Below are positions 36,700-46,987 of a stretch of 64,000 nucleotides of DNA, one piece after another. The DNA is taken from positions 1 to 64,000 of the forward strand of contig NZ_JH815593.1 in the NCBI RefSeq assembly GCF_000298075.1, given 5' to 3'. Both the position numbers and the translations under genes were made by a program. The notes beneath the pieces are model-generated. The model saw only the letters and a program-made list of their open reading frames with translations, was not told where the DNA came from and searched no databases. The stretch comes from Staphylococcus massiliensis CCUG 55927. GTDB taxonomy: Bacteria > Bacillota > Bacilli > Staphylococcales > Staphylococcaceae. Each line of letters opens with the position of its first letter. Position 1 is the stretch's first letter.

Positions 36700-37233
36700 T
36701 TATTTTTTGTCAAGAAGATGTTTTCTGATTTGATTATGACTCTTTTCAATAGAGTCTAAGAAAGGTTTACCGTGTATCTTTCCAACAAGATACGTTAGGT
36801 CGTTGTAGGAAGGGTAGCTATATAGTTCTTCTTTATAAGATTCAGCGGCATTGTAAATAAGGTTTGTCTCAATTTCATAAAGCGACAGGATTTCATCAAT
36901 GAGTTCGAGCCCTTTATCCGTAATATATAAGTATGTATTACGTTTATCGCTCGGATCCTTTTCAAGTTTGATGAGTTCTTTCTTTTCTAAGTTTTTAGCG
37001 AAATTGTACACGGTCGACACATGCATGATTCCAAATCGTGAAACATCTGAGATGGTCGTTTTACCTAGAGACTGTATGGTCATCAAGATTAAATGTTCAT
37101 TAATACTGATATTGTAGTCTGTTATCCAGTCAGCCCATTCTTTTTCAGCAGTCTTCCAAGCCGCTTTAGATAACAAGGCTATGCGGTGAGTATAGAGCAA
37201 ACTGTCGATTTTTTTTATCTTATCATTAGTCAT
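36700..37233 (-). CDS. hpr: Hpr/ScoC-like MarR-family regulator
   Basis: 177 residues. A winged helix (about 45-115: QSLGKTTISDVSRFGIMHVSTVYNFAK, recognition helix and wing) is flanked by helical dimerisation ends. In B. subtilis, Hpr (ScoC) represses extracellular protease genes and lies in the same prsA-hpr-yhaH-hit-ecs neighbourhood. Whether it controls aur here is an inference worth noting. ATG with GGAGCG upstream. Confidence 0.9.
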   Translation of the reverse strand: MTNDKIKKIDSLLYTHRIALLSKAAWKTAEKEWADWITDYNISINEHLILMTIQSLGKTTISDVSRFGIMHVSTVYNFAKNLEKKELIKLEKDPSDKRNTYLYITDKGLELIDEILSLYEIETNLIYNAAESYKEELYSYPSYNDLTYLVGKIHGKPFLDSIEKSHNQIRKHLLDKK

Positions 37234-37339
37234 AAAAAACGCTCCTATAACAATTCTATTTTAATTACTTTAAACCTTTGTGGCTTTTTGAAAAGTAATT
37301 ATTTAGTATTTACATAATTTGCAATTGGTAATTTTATGC

Positions 37340-37382
37340 AAAAAAGTAAAGCATGACACTCTTAATAGTATCATGCTTTACG
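37340..37382 (-). terminator. Terminator of yhaH
   Basis: GTAAAGCATGA pairs with TCATGCTTTAC; the A6 run before it is the U tract on the minus strand. Confidence 0.88.
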
Positions 37383-37428
37383 ATAATATTCATTCAGTTA
37401 CGCTTAATTTAATATCATGTAATTAAAT

Positions 37429-37815
37429 TTATTTCTTTTTCTTATTCGTAATATCAGAAACTTCTTCTTGAATGACTTCGCCACGACTCTTCAAGTCTTC
37501 AACGTGAGTTTTAAGATTATTAATGTTAGGATCGATATCTGATTTAAACGCTTCAATCATAGTCTTAACTTCTTCGCCTAAAGTAGAACCTAAAGTTTTA
37601 CCTTCAGTTTGAATTTTGTTTACGTTATCAACGATATTGTTGACATTAGCTTTAATGAAGTCAAATTCTTTTTCAGTTTCAGATGGTTGCTGGTTAGAAG
37701 TAGTTGGCGCGTTAGCAGCATTAGTATATGGTAGGTAATCTCTTTTCATTAAAGAAACACCTAATCCAGTGGCTAATCCAGCACCAAGGCCTAATAAAAT
37801 GCGCACTGCTTTCAT
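37429..37815 (-). CDS. YtxH-like protein (YhaH)
   Basis: 128 residues. One N-terminal glycine-rich helix (LLGLGAGLATGLGVSLM) is followed by a long charged helical tail (DFIKANVNNIVDNVNKIQTE), ending in KKKK. The YtxH group is linked to general stress in Bacillus, but no molecular function is established. The ATG at 37815 follows GAGGAGG. Confidence 0.82.
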   Translation of the reverse strand: MKAVRILLGLGAGLATGLGVSLMKRDYLPYTNAANAPTTSNQQPSETEKEFDFIKANVNNIVDNVNKIQTEGKTLGSTLGEEVKTMIEAFKSDIDPNINNLKTHVEDLKSRGEVIQEEVSDITNKKKK

Positions 37816-37871
37816 CGTTTTCCTCCTCATGAATACATTATTATATAATTATATACCCAAAAATTGATTTA

Positions 37872-38294
37872 TTATGCATTAATGTGCTTGTTAATTTGTT
37901 GTGCAATTTTTTCTTTTTCAGCATCGTCTACATCGTGTGTTTCCCATTTATAACCGAAACCATCCATGTCATTTTCATAGCGTGGAATAAAGTGGAAATG
38001 AATATGAAATACCGATTGAGATGCATATTCGCCATTATTTTGAATAATGTTTAAACCGTCTGGATTAAATGCTTCTTTAATCGCGTTCGCAACGATTGGT
38101 AAGGCTTCACCAATGTGTTTCATTGTTTCAGGATCAGTTTCGTAGATATTTGCTGATGGCTTTTTAGGGATAAGTAATGTATGACCTTTAGAGACCTGAG
38201 AAATATCTAAGAATGCATAAACGTAATCATTTTCATATATTTTGAAGCTCGGGATATCTCCTGATAAAATTTTACTGAAAATTGTTTCAGACAT
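37872..38294 (-). CDS. hit: HIT-family nucleotide-binding protein
   Basis: 140 residues. The histidine triad is FHIHFHFIPRY, preceded by FSKILSGDIPSFKIYEND and FLDISQVSKGHTLLIPK. HIT enzymes hydrolyse AMP conjugates. The start at 38294 has AAAGGAGCG upstream. Divergent from ecsAB, as in B. subtilis. Confidence 0.94.
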   Translation of the reverse strand: MSETIFSKILSGDIPSFKIYENDYVYAFLDISQVSKGHTLLIPKKPSANIYETDPETMKHIGEALPIVANAIKEAFNPDGLNIIQNNGEYASQSVFHIHFHFIPRYENDMDGFGYKWETHDVDDAEKEKIAQQINKHINA

Positions 38295-38421
38295 GCATAT
38301 CGCTCCTTTATAGGTATTTAGCTTCATTATAGCACTTTGCTTTTACAATCGTCATCTGAGAAAAGTTTATTAGGGGAGTGTGCTATGAAAATCTGATACA
38401 ATATCAATACGGAGGTGCAAT

Positions 38422-39159
38422 ATGACAGTTAATGTTAAGAATTTAACGGGTGGTTACGGCCGTAATCCGATTATTAAAGATGTAAGTTTTGAATTGCAGC
38501 CCGGTGAAATTGTAGGATTAATCGGGTTAAATGGTGCTGGTAAAAGTACCACGATTAAACATATTTTAGGGTTATTAAATCCGATGTCAGGTGACATGTC
38601 GATTTCTGGAATTAACATTAAAGAAGATATTGAAGCATACCGCAGAAAGTTATCGTATATTCCAGAAGCGCCAGTCATTTATGAAGAACTCACACTTGAA
38701 GAACATATACATATGACCGCAATGGCTTATGATATTGATAGAGATACAGCGATGAATCGTGCGAAACCACTACTTAAAACGTTCCGTCTAACAAGTGAAC
38801 TGAAGACTTTTCCAAGTCACTTTTCAAAAGGGATGAAACAAAAAGTGATGATTATTTGTGCATTCATTGTCGAACCAGATCTTTATATCATTGATGAACC
38901 ATTCTTAGGTCTTGATCCACTTGGTATTCAATCTATGCTTGATTTAATGGTTGAAAAGAAAAATGAAGATAAGACAGTTCTCATGAGTACGCATATCTTA
39001 TCAACAGCAGAACGTTATTGTGACCGTTTTATTATCCTAGATAAAGGTCAAATCGTCGCATTCGGTGATTTAGAGTCATTGCAACAACAAACGAACATGC
39101 CTGGTCAAACGCTTGATGATATCTACATCCACGTTACTCAAGGTAGGGTAAACTCATGA
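38422..39159 (+). CDS. ecsA: ABC transporter ATP-binding protein EcsA
   Basis: 245 residues. Walker A GLNGAGKST, signature FSKGMKQK, Walker B LYIIDEPFLGLD and H-loop STH. In Bacillus and S. aureus, EcsAB affects secretion, regulated proteolysis and peptide export. Overlaps ecsB by four bases. Confidence 0.94.
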   Translation: MTVNVKNLTGGYGRNPIIKDVSFELQPGEIVGLIGLNGAGKSTTIKHILGLLNPMSGDMSISGINIKEDIEAYRRKLSYIPEAPVIYEELTLEEHIHMTAMAYDIDRDTAMNRAKPLLKTFRLTSELKTFPSHFSKGMKQKVMIICAFIVEPDLYIIDEPFLGLDPLGIQSMLDLMVEKKNEDKTVLMSTHILSTAERYCDRFIILDKGQIVAFGDLESLQQQTNMPGQTLDDIYIHVTQGRVNS

Positions 39160-40370
39160 ATGCAGTAAAGTTATTTAAAGAGAGACGTCGAAAAATTCAA
39201 CAAGAGCAAATGTACTACAATAAGTTCATCTTTAACGGACATTTCTTAATGTTTCTGATGATTTTATTTGGTGCTTTCATACTAGGTTACGGCGAATGGT
39301 TGAAAGACATCCCGAAAGGCATTCATTACGCGTTGTATTCAAGTATCGCATTAGCCATAACGTCATTGTTCCCGATTCGTTCTTTATTAAAGGATGCGGA
39401 TAAGCTCTTTTTACTACCTTATGAAAAGCACATGATGCAATATATGAGACAAAGTTTAATGTATAGCTACTTGATGCGAATACCGCTACAACTCATTGTG
39501 TTGCTTATTATATTTCCGTTGTTTAACAAGCTTCAAGGCATATCAGCTAGCTTTATCACAGTGATTGTACTAGCGTTTATTTATCCATTTTTAGGGCTTT
39601 TAATTAAGTGGTTATGGTATAAATATGGGTTAAATACATGGTCTATTCATATATTATTATTTATTATCTTCGTGGCCGGTTATCAAATGACGCTCAAATT
39701 AAATCTTTTCTATGGTTTATCTATGGTCGTCATCTTAGCTGGTTTAACGATTTTACTTTCAATGATTACGAAGAAACATCTATTCCCATGGGAACGTATG
39801 ATTAAGAAAGAACAACAACATCATATGAACTATTACAAGTTCGTGAACATGTTTGTTGATGTGAAGCATCTTAAGACACAGGCGGTTAGAAGACGTTATC
39901 TGGATCCATTTTTAAAAGTCCCATCGCCAAGTAAATTCAATTCTAAGCAAGTATACCTTTACTTATTCAAACGAAGCTTTGTACGAGGTAAAGATGCCTT
40001 TCACTTAATCCTACGATTATTACTTATCGCCGTATTATTAATCGTTTGGTTAAATCATCCAATCGTTGGCGCTGTAATTGGTTCACTAAGTATGTATATT
40101 ATCATCTTACAGATGTCTCAATTCTACACACAACAGGCTTATGGTTTATGGCCGCAAGTTTGGCCGACACCTGAGATGGATGTAATTGAAGGGTATAAGA
40201 AATTCTTACTAAGACTGATGATTGTAGTTGGCATCATTCTAACTATCACATATAGTATTGTGAATTTAAAAATGGCTTTCCTAGCAATTATCTTCTTTAT
40301 AGTAGGCTATTTAACTATTCAGTCTACAATTAAGAAGCTTAAATATCATGAGACATTACTTAAAGATTAA
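39156..40370 (+). CDS. ecsB: ABC transporter permease EcsB
   Basis: 404 residues, several membrane helices in two groups with a large basic cytoplasmic loop (about 205-275, RRRYLDPFLKVPSPSKFNSK). The N-terminal KLFKERRRKIQQEQMYYNKF is typical of EcsB. The start overlaps ecsA (ATGA). Confidence 0.93.
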   Translation: MNAVKLFKERRRKIQQEQMYYNKFIFNGHFLMFLMILFGAFILGYGEWLKDIPKGIHYALYSSIALAITSLFPIRSLLKDADKLFLLPYEKHMMQYMRQSLMYSYLMRIPLQLIVLLIIFPLFNKLQGISASFITVIVLAFIYPFLGLLIKWLWYKYGLNTWSIHILLFIIFVAGYQMTLKLNLFYGLSMVVILAGLTILLSMITKKHLFPWERMIKKEQQHHMNYYKFVNMFVDVKHLKTQAVRRRYLDPFLKVPSPSKFNSKQVYLYLFKRSFVRGKDAFHLILRLLLIAVLLIVWLNHPIVGAVIGSLSMYIIILQMSQFYTQQAYGLWPQVWPTPEMDVIEGYKKFLLRLMIVVGIILTITYSIVNLKMAFLAIIFFIVGYLTIQSTIKKLKYHETLLKD

Positions 40371-40393
40371 TGACACTCAAAAGTATTTATAAT

Positions 40394-40442
40394 AAAAAAA
40401 TAGCCTGGATACGTGACTCAAATCGCGTACCAGGCTATTTTT
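40394..40442. terminator. Bidirectional terminator between ecsB and traP
   Basis: AATAGCCTGG pairs with CCAGGCTATT, flanked by A7 and T5. Confidence 0.92.
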
Positions 40443-40443
40443 A

Positions 40444-40947
40444 TTACTTATCGTCGATTGGATATAAGTACTGTTCTACATAACTTGAATGTTGCGTACT
40501 ACCACCAAAGAACTGTTTTAACGCATCTTTACTTAAGTTATCTCGGAATAAAGAAGACTTCTTGAAATCTTCATAGTCTGTACGGTCAGTGAAACCAAGA
40601 TAAACTTTATAAGTGGCACCGTGTTTTGGTTTTAATAAGAATGCTGAAGAGAAACCTTCATATTTTTCTAAATCAAACGGAGTATTCGCAAGTTTCTTTT
40701 CAAGTTGATATTGGTGATCTTCCGAAGTAGGAATCTTGATAATTGCGATAAATTCTTCGCCTGTTAAGTCGCCTTTTTGTTCGATGATGTCGTATGCCAT
40801 TGGCGCGGCGAAAACAGTATCTTCATTAGTAATTTCAATTAAAGCTGAACTATCTGTAGTTGAATACTGTAATAAGTTGCGTTCTGAATATTTCTCTTTT
40901 AAAGAGCTTAAATATCCGAACGTACCAAATGTTGCATATAAATTCAT
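40444..40947 (-). CDS. traP: TRAP-like protein (signal transduction protein TRAP)
   Basis: 167 residues, the length of S. aureus TRAP, and similar throughout: IPTSEDHQYQLEKKL, TYKVYLGFTDRTDYEDFKKS, GGSTQHSSYVEQYLYPI. The fold is an ABM/HmoB-like dimeric barrel. A claimed role in agr signalling was later disputed; stress or heme-related roles were proposed. It lies divergent from the heme genes, which is compatible with the latter. ATG 40947 follows GGAGGGG. The ~260-base gap to hemE shows no recognisable site. Confidence 0.9.
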   Translation of the reverse strand: MNLYATFGTFGYLSSLKEKYSERNLLQYSTTDSSALIEITNEDTVFAAPMAYDIIEQKGDLTGEEFIAIIKIPTSEDHQYQLEKKLANTPFDLEKYEGFSSAFLLKPKHGATYKVYLGFTDRTDYEDFKKSSLFRDNLSKDALKQFFGGSTQHSSYVEQYLYPIDDK

Positions 40948-41207
40948 ATTAGACCCCTCCATTTAATTAAATAGCATGTCGTTTCGACGCTCATTATGAT
41001 TTAAATATTATCATAATCGAATGTTGAATCCTAATATATCCCGTTATGTATATTTATAACCTTTAAGCGTACCTATCTAACATAAAAAGGGCGTCACAAA
41101 ACATAGTGAGAGGGTTTGTCATTTTTGTGAAGAATAAGCATGTCAAAAGCCTATGAAACCTTTGTATGATATTATTGTTAAGAATGATTATAATCTAGGA
41201 GGATATA

Positions 41208-42242
41208 ATGAGAACGATTAAGAATACTACAATCTTAGATACGATTAAAGGTAAAGAAACGTCTCACACACCTGTATGGTTTATGAGACAAGCAGGACGC
41301 TCTCAACCGGAATATCGTAAACTAAAGGAAAAATACTCATTATTTGATATAACGCATCAACCAGAACTCGCTGCTTATGTAACGCATTTACCAGTTGATC
41401 AATACAACACCGACGCAGCAGTATTATATAAAGATATTATGACACCTTTAAAGCCGATAGGTGTTGACGTTGAAATTAAATCAGGTATAGGACCTGTTAT
41501 TTCAAATCCAATTACATGCTATCAAGACGTTGAAAAGCTTGCACATATTGATCCTAAGCGTGATGTGCCGTACGTCTTAGACACGATAGAGCTTTTAACT
41601 AAAGAGAAGCTCGACGTGCCATTAATCGGATTCACGGGCGCACCCTTTACTTTAGCAAGTTACATGATTGAAGGTGGCCCTTCTAAGAATTATAACCAAA
41701 CGAAAGCAATGATGTATCGTGACGAGGCAACGTGGTTCAAACTTATGGATCATCTTGTAGACGTTTCAATTAATTATACGAAAGCTCAAATTGAAGCAGG
41801 GGCATCCATCATTCAAATCTTTGATTCATGGGTAGGTGCCTTAAGTGAAAAGGACTACGCGTACTACATCAAACCGTCTATGGATAAACTAGTAAGAGGC
41901 ATTAAAGAAAATGATGTGCCTGTTATCTTATTTGGCGTTGGTGCGCATCATTTAATTCACCAATGGAACGAACTGCCTATAGATGTATTAGGTTTAGATT
42001 TTAGAACACCAATCACAAAAGCACGCCAAATGGGTGTAAATAAGACACTTCAAGGGAATTTAGAACCTGCAGTACTTTTAGCGCCATGGCCTGTGATCGA
42101 AGAAAGATTAAAAGAAGTTTTAGACCAAGGTCTTGCAGAAGGTCCACATATCTTTAACTTAGGTCACGGTGTCTTCCCAGAAGTTAAACCAGAAACGTTA
42201 CGTAAAGTCGCATCATTCGTACATGAATACACGAAGCAATAA
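41208..42242 (+). CDS. hemE: Uroporphyrinogen decarboxylase
   Basis: 344 residues. [16 protein letters not shown] and [16 protein letters not shown] are the two signature regions, with DSW and GVGAHHL later. It makes coproporphyrinogen III. RBS AGGAGG. First of hemE-hemH-hemY, the coproporphyrin-dependent heme route of Firmicutes. Confidence 0.96.
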   Translation: MRTIKNTTILDTIKGKETSHTPVWFMRQAGRSQPEYRKLKEKYSLFDITHQPELAAYVTHLPVDQYNTDAAVLYKDIMTPLKPIGVDVEIKSGIGPVISNPITCYQDVEKLAHIDPKRDVPYVLDTIELLTKEKLDVPLIGFTGAPFTLASYMIEGGPSKNYNQTKAMMYRDEATWFKLMDHLVDVSINYTKAQIEAGASIIQIFDSWVGALSEKDYAYYIKPSMDKLVRGIKENDVPVILFGVGAHHLIHQWNELPIDVLGLDFRTPITKARQMGVNKTLQGNLEPAVLLAPWPVIEERLKEVLDQGLAEGPHIFNLGHGVFPEVKPETLRKVASFVHEYTKQ

Positions 42243-42266
42243 TTTAAATAAAGGTAGGTTTTTAAA

Positions 42267-43190
42267 TTGACTAAGACAATGGGACTACTTGTAATGGCAT
42301 ATGGTACGCCTTATAAGGAAAGTGATATTGAACCATATTACACGGACATCAGACGCGGTAAAAAGCCATCAGAAGCTGAAATTCAGGACCTTAAAGATAG
42401 ATATGAAGCAATTGGTGGCTTATCCCCTTTAGCTGGCGTGACTCAAGATCAAGCTAAAGCGATCCAAACACGACTCAATGAAGTTTATGACGATATTGAA
42501 TTTAAATTATACATTGGTTTAAAACACATCCATCCATTTATCGAGGATGCTGTTGAAGATATGCATCAAGATGGCATTGAAGAAGCGGTTACAGTCGTGC
42601 TTGCGCCGCACTATTCTAACTTCTCTGTAGGTTCTTATAACAAGCGTGCTCAAGAAAAAGCCAAATCGTTCGGTATTTCATTAACACACGTAGAACACTA
42701 CTACCATCAAGATAAATTTATTCAGTACTGGAAAGAACAAGTTAACGAAACGTTAACTGAAATTCCTGAATCTGAACATGAGGACACTGTACTTATTGTT
42801 TCAGCACATAGCTTACCTGAACGTATGATTATGGAAAGCAATGATCCATATCCTAGTGAACTTGAGTCATCAGCAAATATGTTAGAACAAGCTTCTAACA
42901 TTAAAAATGTTGCGATAGGTTGGCAATCAGAAGGTAACACAGGTACACCATGGCTTGGACCAGATGTTCAAGACCTAACACGTTCATTATATGAATCTCA
43001 AGGGTATAAACATTATATATACACACCTTTAGGTTTTGTGTGTAACCATTTAGAAGTTTTATACGACAATGATGTTGAATGTAAAGATGTATGTGATGAT
43101 TTAGGTGTTAACTATTATCGTCCAAATATGCCAAATACGAATCCATTATTCATCGAAGCAATTGTTGATGAAATTAAAAGTCTTTTATAA
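42267..43190 (+). CDS. hemH: Coproporphyrin ferrochelatase
   Basis: 307 residues. MGLLVMAYGTPYKESDIEPY at the start, APHYSNFSVGSYN carries the conserved histidine, and SAHSLPERM and GFVCNHLEVLYDND the metal-side residues. It inserts iron into coproporphyrin in Firmicutes. Starts with TTG or ATG near 42267 behind AAAGGTAGG (the encoded first codon is TTG). 25 bases after hemE. Confidence 0.95.
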   Translation: MTKTMGLLVMAYGTPYKESDIEPYYTDIRRGKKPSEAEIQDLKDRYEAIGGLSPLAGVTQDQAKAIQTRLNEVYDDIEFKLYIGLKHIHPFIEDAVEDMHQDGIEEAVTVVLAPHYSNFSVGSYNKRAQEKAKSFGISLTHVEHYYHQDKFIQYWKEQVNETLTEIPESEHEDTVLIVSAHSLPERMIMESNDPYPSELESSANMLEQASNIKNVAIGWQSEGNTGTPWLGPDVQDLTRSLYESQGYKHYIYTPLGFVCNHLEVLYDNDVECKDVCDDLGVNYYRPNMPNTNPLFIEAIVDEIKSLL

Positions 43191-43206
43191 AAAGTGAGTG
43201 AATGTT

Positions 43207-44607
43207 ATGACACAATCAATCGCAATTATTGGTGCAGGTATTTCAGGGCTTACAAGTGCATATTATCTTAAGAAAAACTTTCCAGAGTATGATGTAACGA
43301 TCTATGAAGCATCTGTTCATACTGGAGGTAAAATTCATACTGTTCGACGCAATGGTTTTACGATTGAACTAGGACCAGAATCGTATCTTGGTCGTAAACA
43401 CATCATGACAGACATCGCTAAAGAATTAGGCATGGAAGATGAGATTGTTACGAATGAAACCGGCCAAGCTTATATTTACGCTAACAACGAATTATACAAA
43501 ATCCCAGGCGGTTCTATCTTAGGTATTCCAACAGATTGGAAACCGTTTTACCAATCTAAACTCATTTCTCGTAAAGGTAAAATGCGTGCTGGTCGTGAAC
43601 TTTTCATTAGACCGCTCGCTATGGATAAAGATATGTCAGTTGGAACATTCTTTAGAAAGCGTTTAGGCGATGAAGTACTCGAAAATCTTGTTGAACCACT
43701 CATGGGTGGTATTTATGGAGCGAATATCGACGAGTTAAGCTTAATGAGTACTTTTCCCAACTTTAAAGAACAAGAAGAACGTTACGGCAGCCTAATTAAA
43801 GGTATGCGTCAGGTTAAAAAAGAACGTGAAAAGAATAAGGAAGAGGGCGCTCCTAAAGGTCAATTCAATCAATTTAAGAATGGTTTAGGTTCGTTTATTG
43901 ATAAACTCGTTGAATACCTTAGAAAGGAAGGCGTCAACTTCATGTTTGGTACGAAAGTCGAGAAGCTTAACCATACGGAAGAGGGCGTAGATTTAACTCT
44001 AAATAACAGTGATGTACAATCATTTGAGGGTACGATTATCACGACGCCTCATCAAGCATTTATTGATTGGTTTAAAGATGATCCTAAGATGGATTACTTC
44101 AAGACAATGCCTTCTACAAGCGTTGCGACAGTTGTATTGGCCTTTGATGAAAAGGACATTGAGAATACGTACGACGGCACGGGATTTGTAATTGCGCGCT
44201 CTAGTAATACGAACATTACGGCTTGTACATGGACGTCAAAAAAATGGCCGCATACAACACCAGAAGGCAAAGTTTTAGTACGTGCTTATGTAGGTAAACC
44301 TGGCGAAACTATTATTGAAGATTCTTCTAAAGCTGAGTTAGTTGAACTCGTTCTAGAAGACCTTTCTAAAATGATGAATATTAAAGGCAGACCTGTTTTA
44401 GAACTCGTTACGAAGATGCCTAACAGCATGCCTCAATATCTAGTAGGGCATCGAGATGAAATTAAAGCAATTAAGCATCACGTTAAAGAGACATATCCTA
44501 ATATTGAAATGACAGGTGCTTCCTTTGAAGCAGTAGGCTTACCTGATTGTATATCACAAGCAAGTCAAGCTGTACAAAGTTTAATGATGACACTAAAAAC
44601 GAAATAG
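43207..44607 (+). CDS. hemY: Coproporphyrinogen III oxidase (HemY/CgoX)
   Basis: 466 residues. FAD-binding IAIIGAGISGLTSAYYLKK at the N-terminus, GGKIHTVRRNGFTIELGPES, and the C-terminal GASFEAVGLPDCI region. In Gram-positive bacteria the substrate is coproporphyrinogen. The ATG at 43207 is preferred because the protein then begins MTQSIAIIGAG like its relatives. 16 bases after hemH. Confidence 0.95.
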   Translation: MTQSIAIIGAGISGLTSAYYLKKNFPEYDVTIYEASVHTGGKIHTVRRNGFTIELGPESYLGRKHIMTDIAKELGMEDEIVTNETGQAYIYANNELYKIPGGSILGIPTDWKPFYQSKLISRKGKMRAGRELFIRPLAMDKDMSVGTFFRKRLGDEVLENLVEPLMGGIYGANIDELSLMSTFPNFKEQEERYGSLIKGMRQVKKEREKNKEEGAPKGQFNQFKNGLGSFIDKLVEYLRKEGVNFMFGTKVEKLNHTEEGVDLTLNNSDVQSFEGTIITTPHQAFIDWFKDDPKMDYFKTMPSTSVATVVLAFDEKDIENTYDGTGFVIARSSNTNITACTWTSKKWPHTTPEGKVLVRAYVGKPGETIIEDSSKAELVELVLEDLSKMMNIKGRPVLELVTKMPNSMPQYLVGHRDEIKAIKHHVKETYPNIEMTGASFEAVGLPDCISQASQAVQSLMMTLKTK

Positions 44608-44666
44608 TAGCTATCCTATGACATAATAAGGAAATCGCATAAATAGAAAAGAGGTTCTTTTAGGTC

Positions 44667-45218
44667 ATGTCACACGTATACATTGTACATGGATATCAAG
44701 CTACGGCAGATGACCATTGGTTCCAATGGCTAAAAAGAAGTCTCACCTTAGAAGGTTACGAAGTAGAAGTACTTTCATTACCGAACTCGTCACAACCTGA
44801 CTTGAATGAATGGCTCGATTACATGGAAGTACATATTAAACATTTTAATAATGAGACGATATTCATTGGACATAGTTTAGGGTGCATCACCATTCTTCAG
44901 TTTATTCAACGTCATCAAAAGCAAGTGTATGGCGCTTATTTAGTGTCAGGCTTCTGCGAAAAGCTACCCGATCTTAAAGACCTTGATGGCTTTGTAGAAC
45001 CTAAGCTTGATTACGACGAATTAAAGAGATTAATTCCTCAAATCAAAGGATTAACAGCTAAAGATGATAACGTCGTACCCTGGACGTTTACTGAAACATT
45101 ATGTAAAAAACTCGATGCACCTTATCTGTTATTAGATAAAGGTGGACACTTTCTAGGCCGAGATGGTTATACGACCTTCTTAGCGCTTAAAAAAGATCTC
45201 GTTTTATCTATTATATAG
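44667..45218 (+). CDS. RBBP9/YdeN-like alpha/beta hydrolase
   Basis: 183 residues. YIVHGYQATADDHWFQWLKR, nucleophile motif GHSLGC (serine near residue 76) and a late GGHFLGRDG histidine complete the triad. A small serine esterase of unknown substrate. RBS AGAGG. It follows hemY by about 60 bases and may be read from the same transcript. Confidence 0.88.
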   Translation: MSHVYIVHGYQATADDHWFQWLKRSLTLEGYEVEVLSLPNSSQPDLNEWLDYMEVHIKHFNNETIFIGHSLGCITILQFIQRHQKQVYGAYLVSGFCEKLPDLKDLDGFVEPKLDYDELKRLIPQIKGLTAKDDNVVPWTFTETLCKKLDAPYLLLDKGGHFLGRDGYTTFLALKKDLVLSII

Positions 45219-45221
45219 AAC

Positions 45222-45253
45222 AAAGGACTGAGCGATGATGCTCAGTCCTTTTT
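45222..45253. terminator. Terminator between the hydrolase and the K+ transporter genes
   Basis: AAAGGACTGAGC pairs with GCTCAGTCCTTT, followed by T-rich sequence; works on both strands. Confidence 0.93.
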
Positions 45254-45260
45254 ATATTGA

Positions 45261-46565
45261 TTAGAGATGTAATTTACCTTCAGAATAATAATATTGATTA
45301 TTCTGTGGTTCTTTTAATAAATTTAAAAACGTTAAGATACCTATCTTACCGATAATCATTAAAATAATAATTAATATTTTAGAAGGTAAAGTAAGATCTG
45401 GTGTAATACCAGTTGATAAACCAACAGTACCAAATGCGGAAACGATTTCGAACATAATCTGCATGAGATTAAATTTAGGTTCGAAGGATGCGACGAGTAT
45501 GGTCATTGTAAAGATTAAAAATAGTGACGACATACCGATTAACAATGCCTTATTAATGACGTTTTGATTAATCGTTCTTTTAAACATATGCGGACGTTTT
45601 GTACCATTAATTGTCGACCACATGAATAAGAGAATTAAAGCAAACGATGTAACTTTAATACCACCTGCTGAACTGATTGGTGCTGCCCCGATAAACATTA
45701 AAATAAACGTTATGAGATAAGTAGGGGAGTTTAGAGCACCCATGTCAATCGTGTTAAAGCCAGCTGTACGCGTTGATACCGATTGGAACAATGACGCTAA
45801 TAACTTTTCAGGTAAACCCATGCCTTCTAATGTATTTGAATATTTAAGCACGAAGTAGAAGAACGTGCCAATAAGAATGAGCACACCTGTCATCGTTAAC
45901 ACGACTTTCGTGTGTAATGTTAATTTCGAAAAGCGTTTAGTTGTAGCTAAATTAAATACAACTAAAGGGCCTAAGCCACCTAGAATAATTAGTAAGCTTA
46001 CGACGATATTAACAATAGGATCGCTTACAAACGGCATTAAACTATCTGAAAACAGCGAAAACCCTGCATTATTGAACGCTGAAACTGACGTAAATAAACT
46101 GATAAAGCTCCCTTTAGCTAAACCATATTCAGGCACAAACGTTAACATAAGAAATAAAAATCCAAAAAATTCAACAACCAAACTATAAATGATCAATTGA
46201 TACAGCATTCTAACCACGCCACCAGATTGATCTTCATTCCAAGTAATCATGAGCAAGCTTCGGGACTGCAATGAAATGTGCCTTTGTGTAATCGCGAAAG
46301 CAAACAACATAACGGTTATAATTCCTAAGCCACCAATTTGAATGAGTATAAGAATGACCATTTCTCCTAAGCCATTAAACGTTTGAGGCATATCTACAGT
46401 TGATAATCCCGTTACAGTAAAAGCACTAGTCGCTAAGAAAAACGAATCAATAAAGGAAATATGTGTTTTACCAGACCATGGTATATAAAGCAATATACTG
46501 CCAATAAGTGTTGTAATTAGAAAAACAGATAAATAAATAATAATTAACCTCTTAAAACCTTTCAT
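45261..46565 (-). CDS. Ktr/Trk-type potassium transporter membrane subunit
   Basis: 434 residues, four M-P-M repeats. The selectivity-filter loops are TVTGLSTVD, FNNAGFSLF, TRTAGFNTID and FGTVGLSTG, each with the conserved glycine. This is the KtrB/KtrD group. The KtrA/KtrC regulator is not encoded nearby, as in S. aureus. The best call is a Ktr sodium-dependent K+ uptake channel; B or D type cannot be chosen from this alone. Confidence 0.92.
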   Translation of the reverse strand: MKGFKRLIIIYLSVFLITTLIGSILLYIPWSGKTHISFIDSFFLATSAFTVTGLSTVDMPQTFNGLGEMVILILIQIGGLGIITVMLFAFAITQRHISLQSRSLLMITWNEDQSGGVVRMLYQLIIYSLVVEFFGFLFLMLTFVPEYGLAKGSFISLFTSVSAFNNAGFSLFSDSLMPFVSDPIVNIVVSLLIILGGLGPLVVFNLATTKRFSKLTLHTKVVLTMTGVLILIGTFFYFVLKYSNTLEGMGLPEKLLASLFQSVSTRTAGFNTIDMGALNSPTYLITFILMFIGAAPISSAGGIKVTSFALILLFMWSTINGTKRPHMFKRTINQNVINKALLIGMSSLFLIFTMTILVASFEPKFNLMQIMFEIVSAFGTVGLSTGITPDLTLPSKILIIILMIIGKIGILTFLNLLKEPQNNQYYYSEGKLHL

Positions 46566-46939
46566 AGCCTAACCTTCTCATTTAGAAATTAGTTTTAAAT
46601 CCAAATTACTAAAAGTTTTAATTGAATTGACTATTGTATCTTAAAACTTTTCAAGGCAATATACAAGTTTAAGAGAGGTAAAATTTTACAACACGAAAGA
46701 AGTATTACTGAGTTCAAGGTGGTTAGTAGAAATATCACTCATTACACGTTTCGCTAAAACAATGAACACCACAGCAAACTTAAATTAATCGTATATAGGT
46801 TGAAGAGCAAGACTATCTTAAATATGATATGTATAAACATTAGTACACTAAAAAATATAAATAAGTACGTAATAGTCAGATTGAACGCATTGAAGTGAAG
46901 TATTATTAATATTGTTAGAGAATAATACATAAAAAAAGA

Positions 46940-46968
46940 ACTCCGAATTAACGGGGTTCTCATTTTTA
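46940..46968 (+). terminator. Terminator-like hairpin in the attachment-like region
   Basis: GAACTCCG and CGGGGTTC pair around AATTAA, followed by TCATTTTT. The associated gene, if any, has been lost. Confidence 0.55.
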
Positions 46969-46987
46969 TGCATAGATAAATATGTGA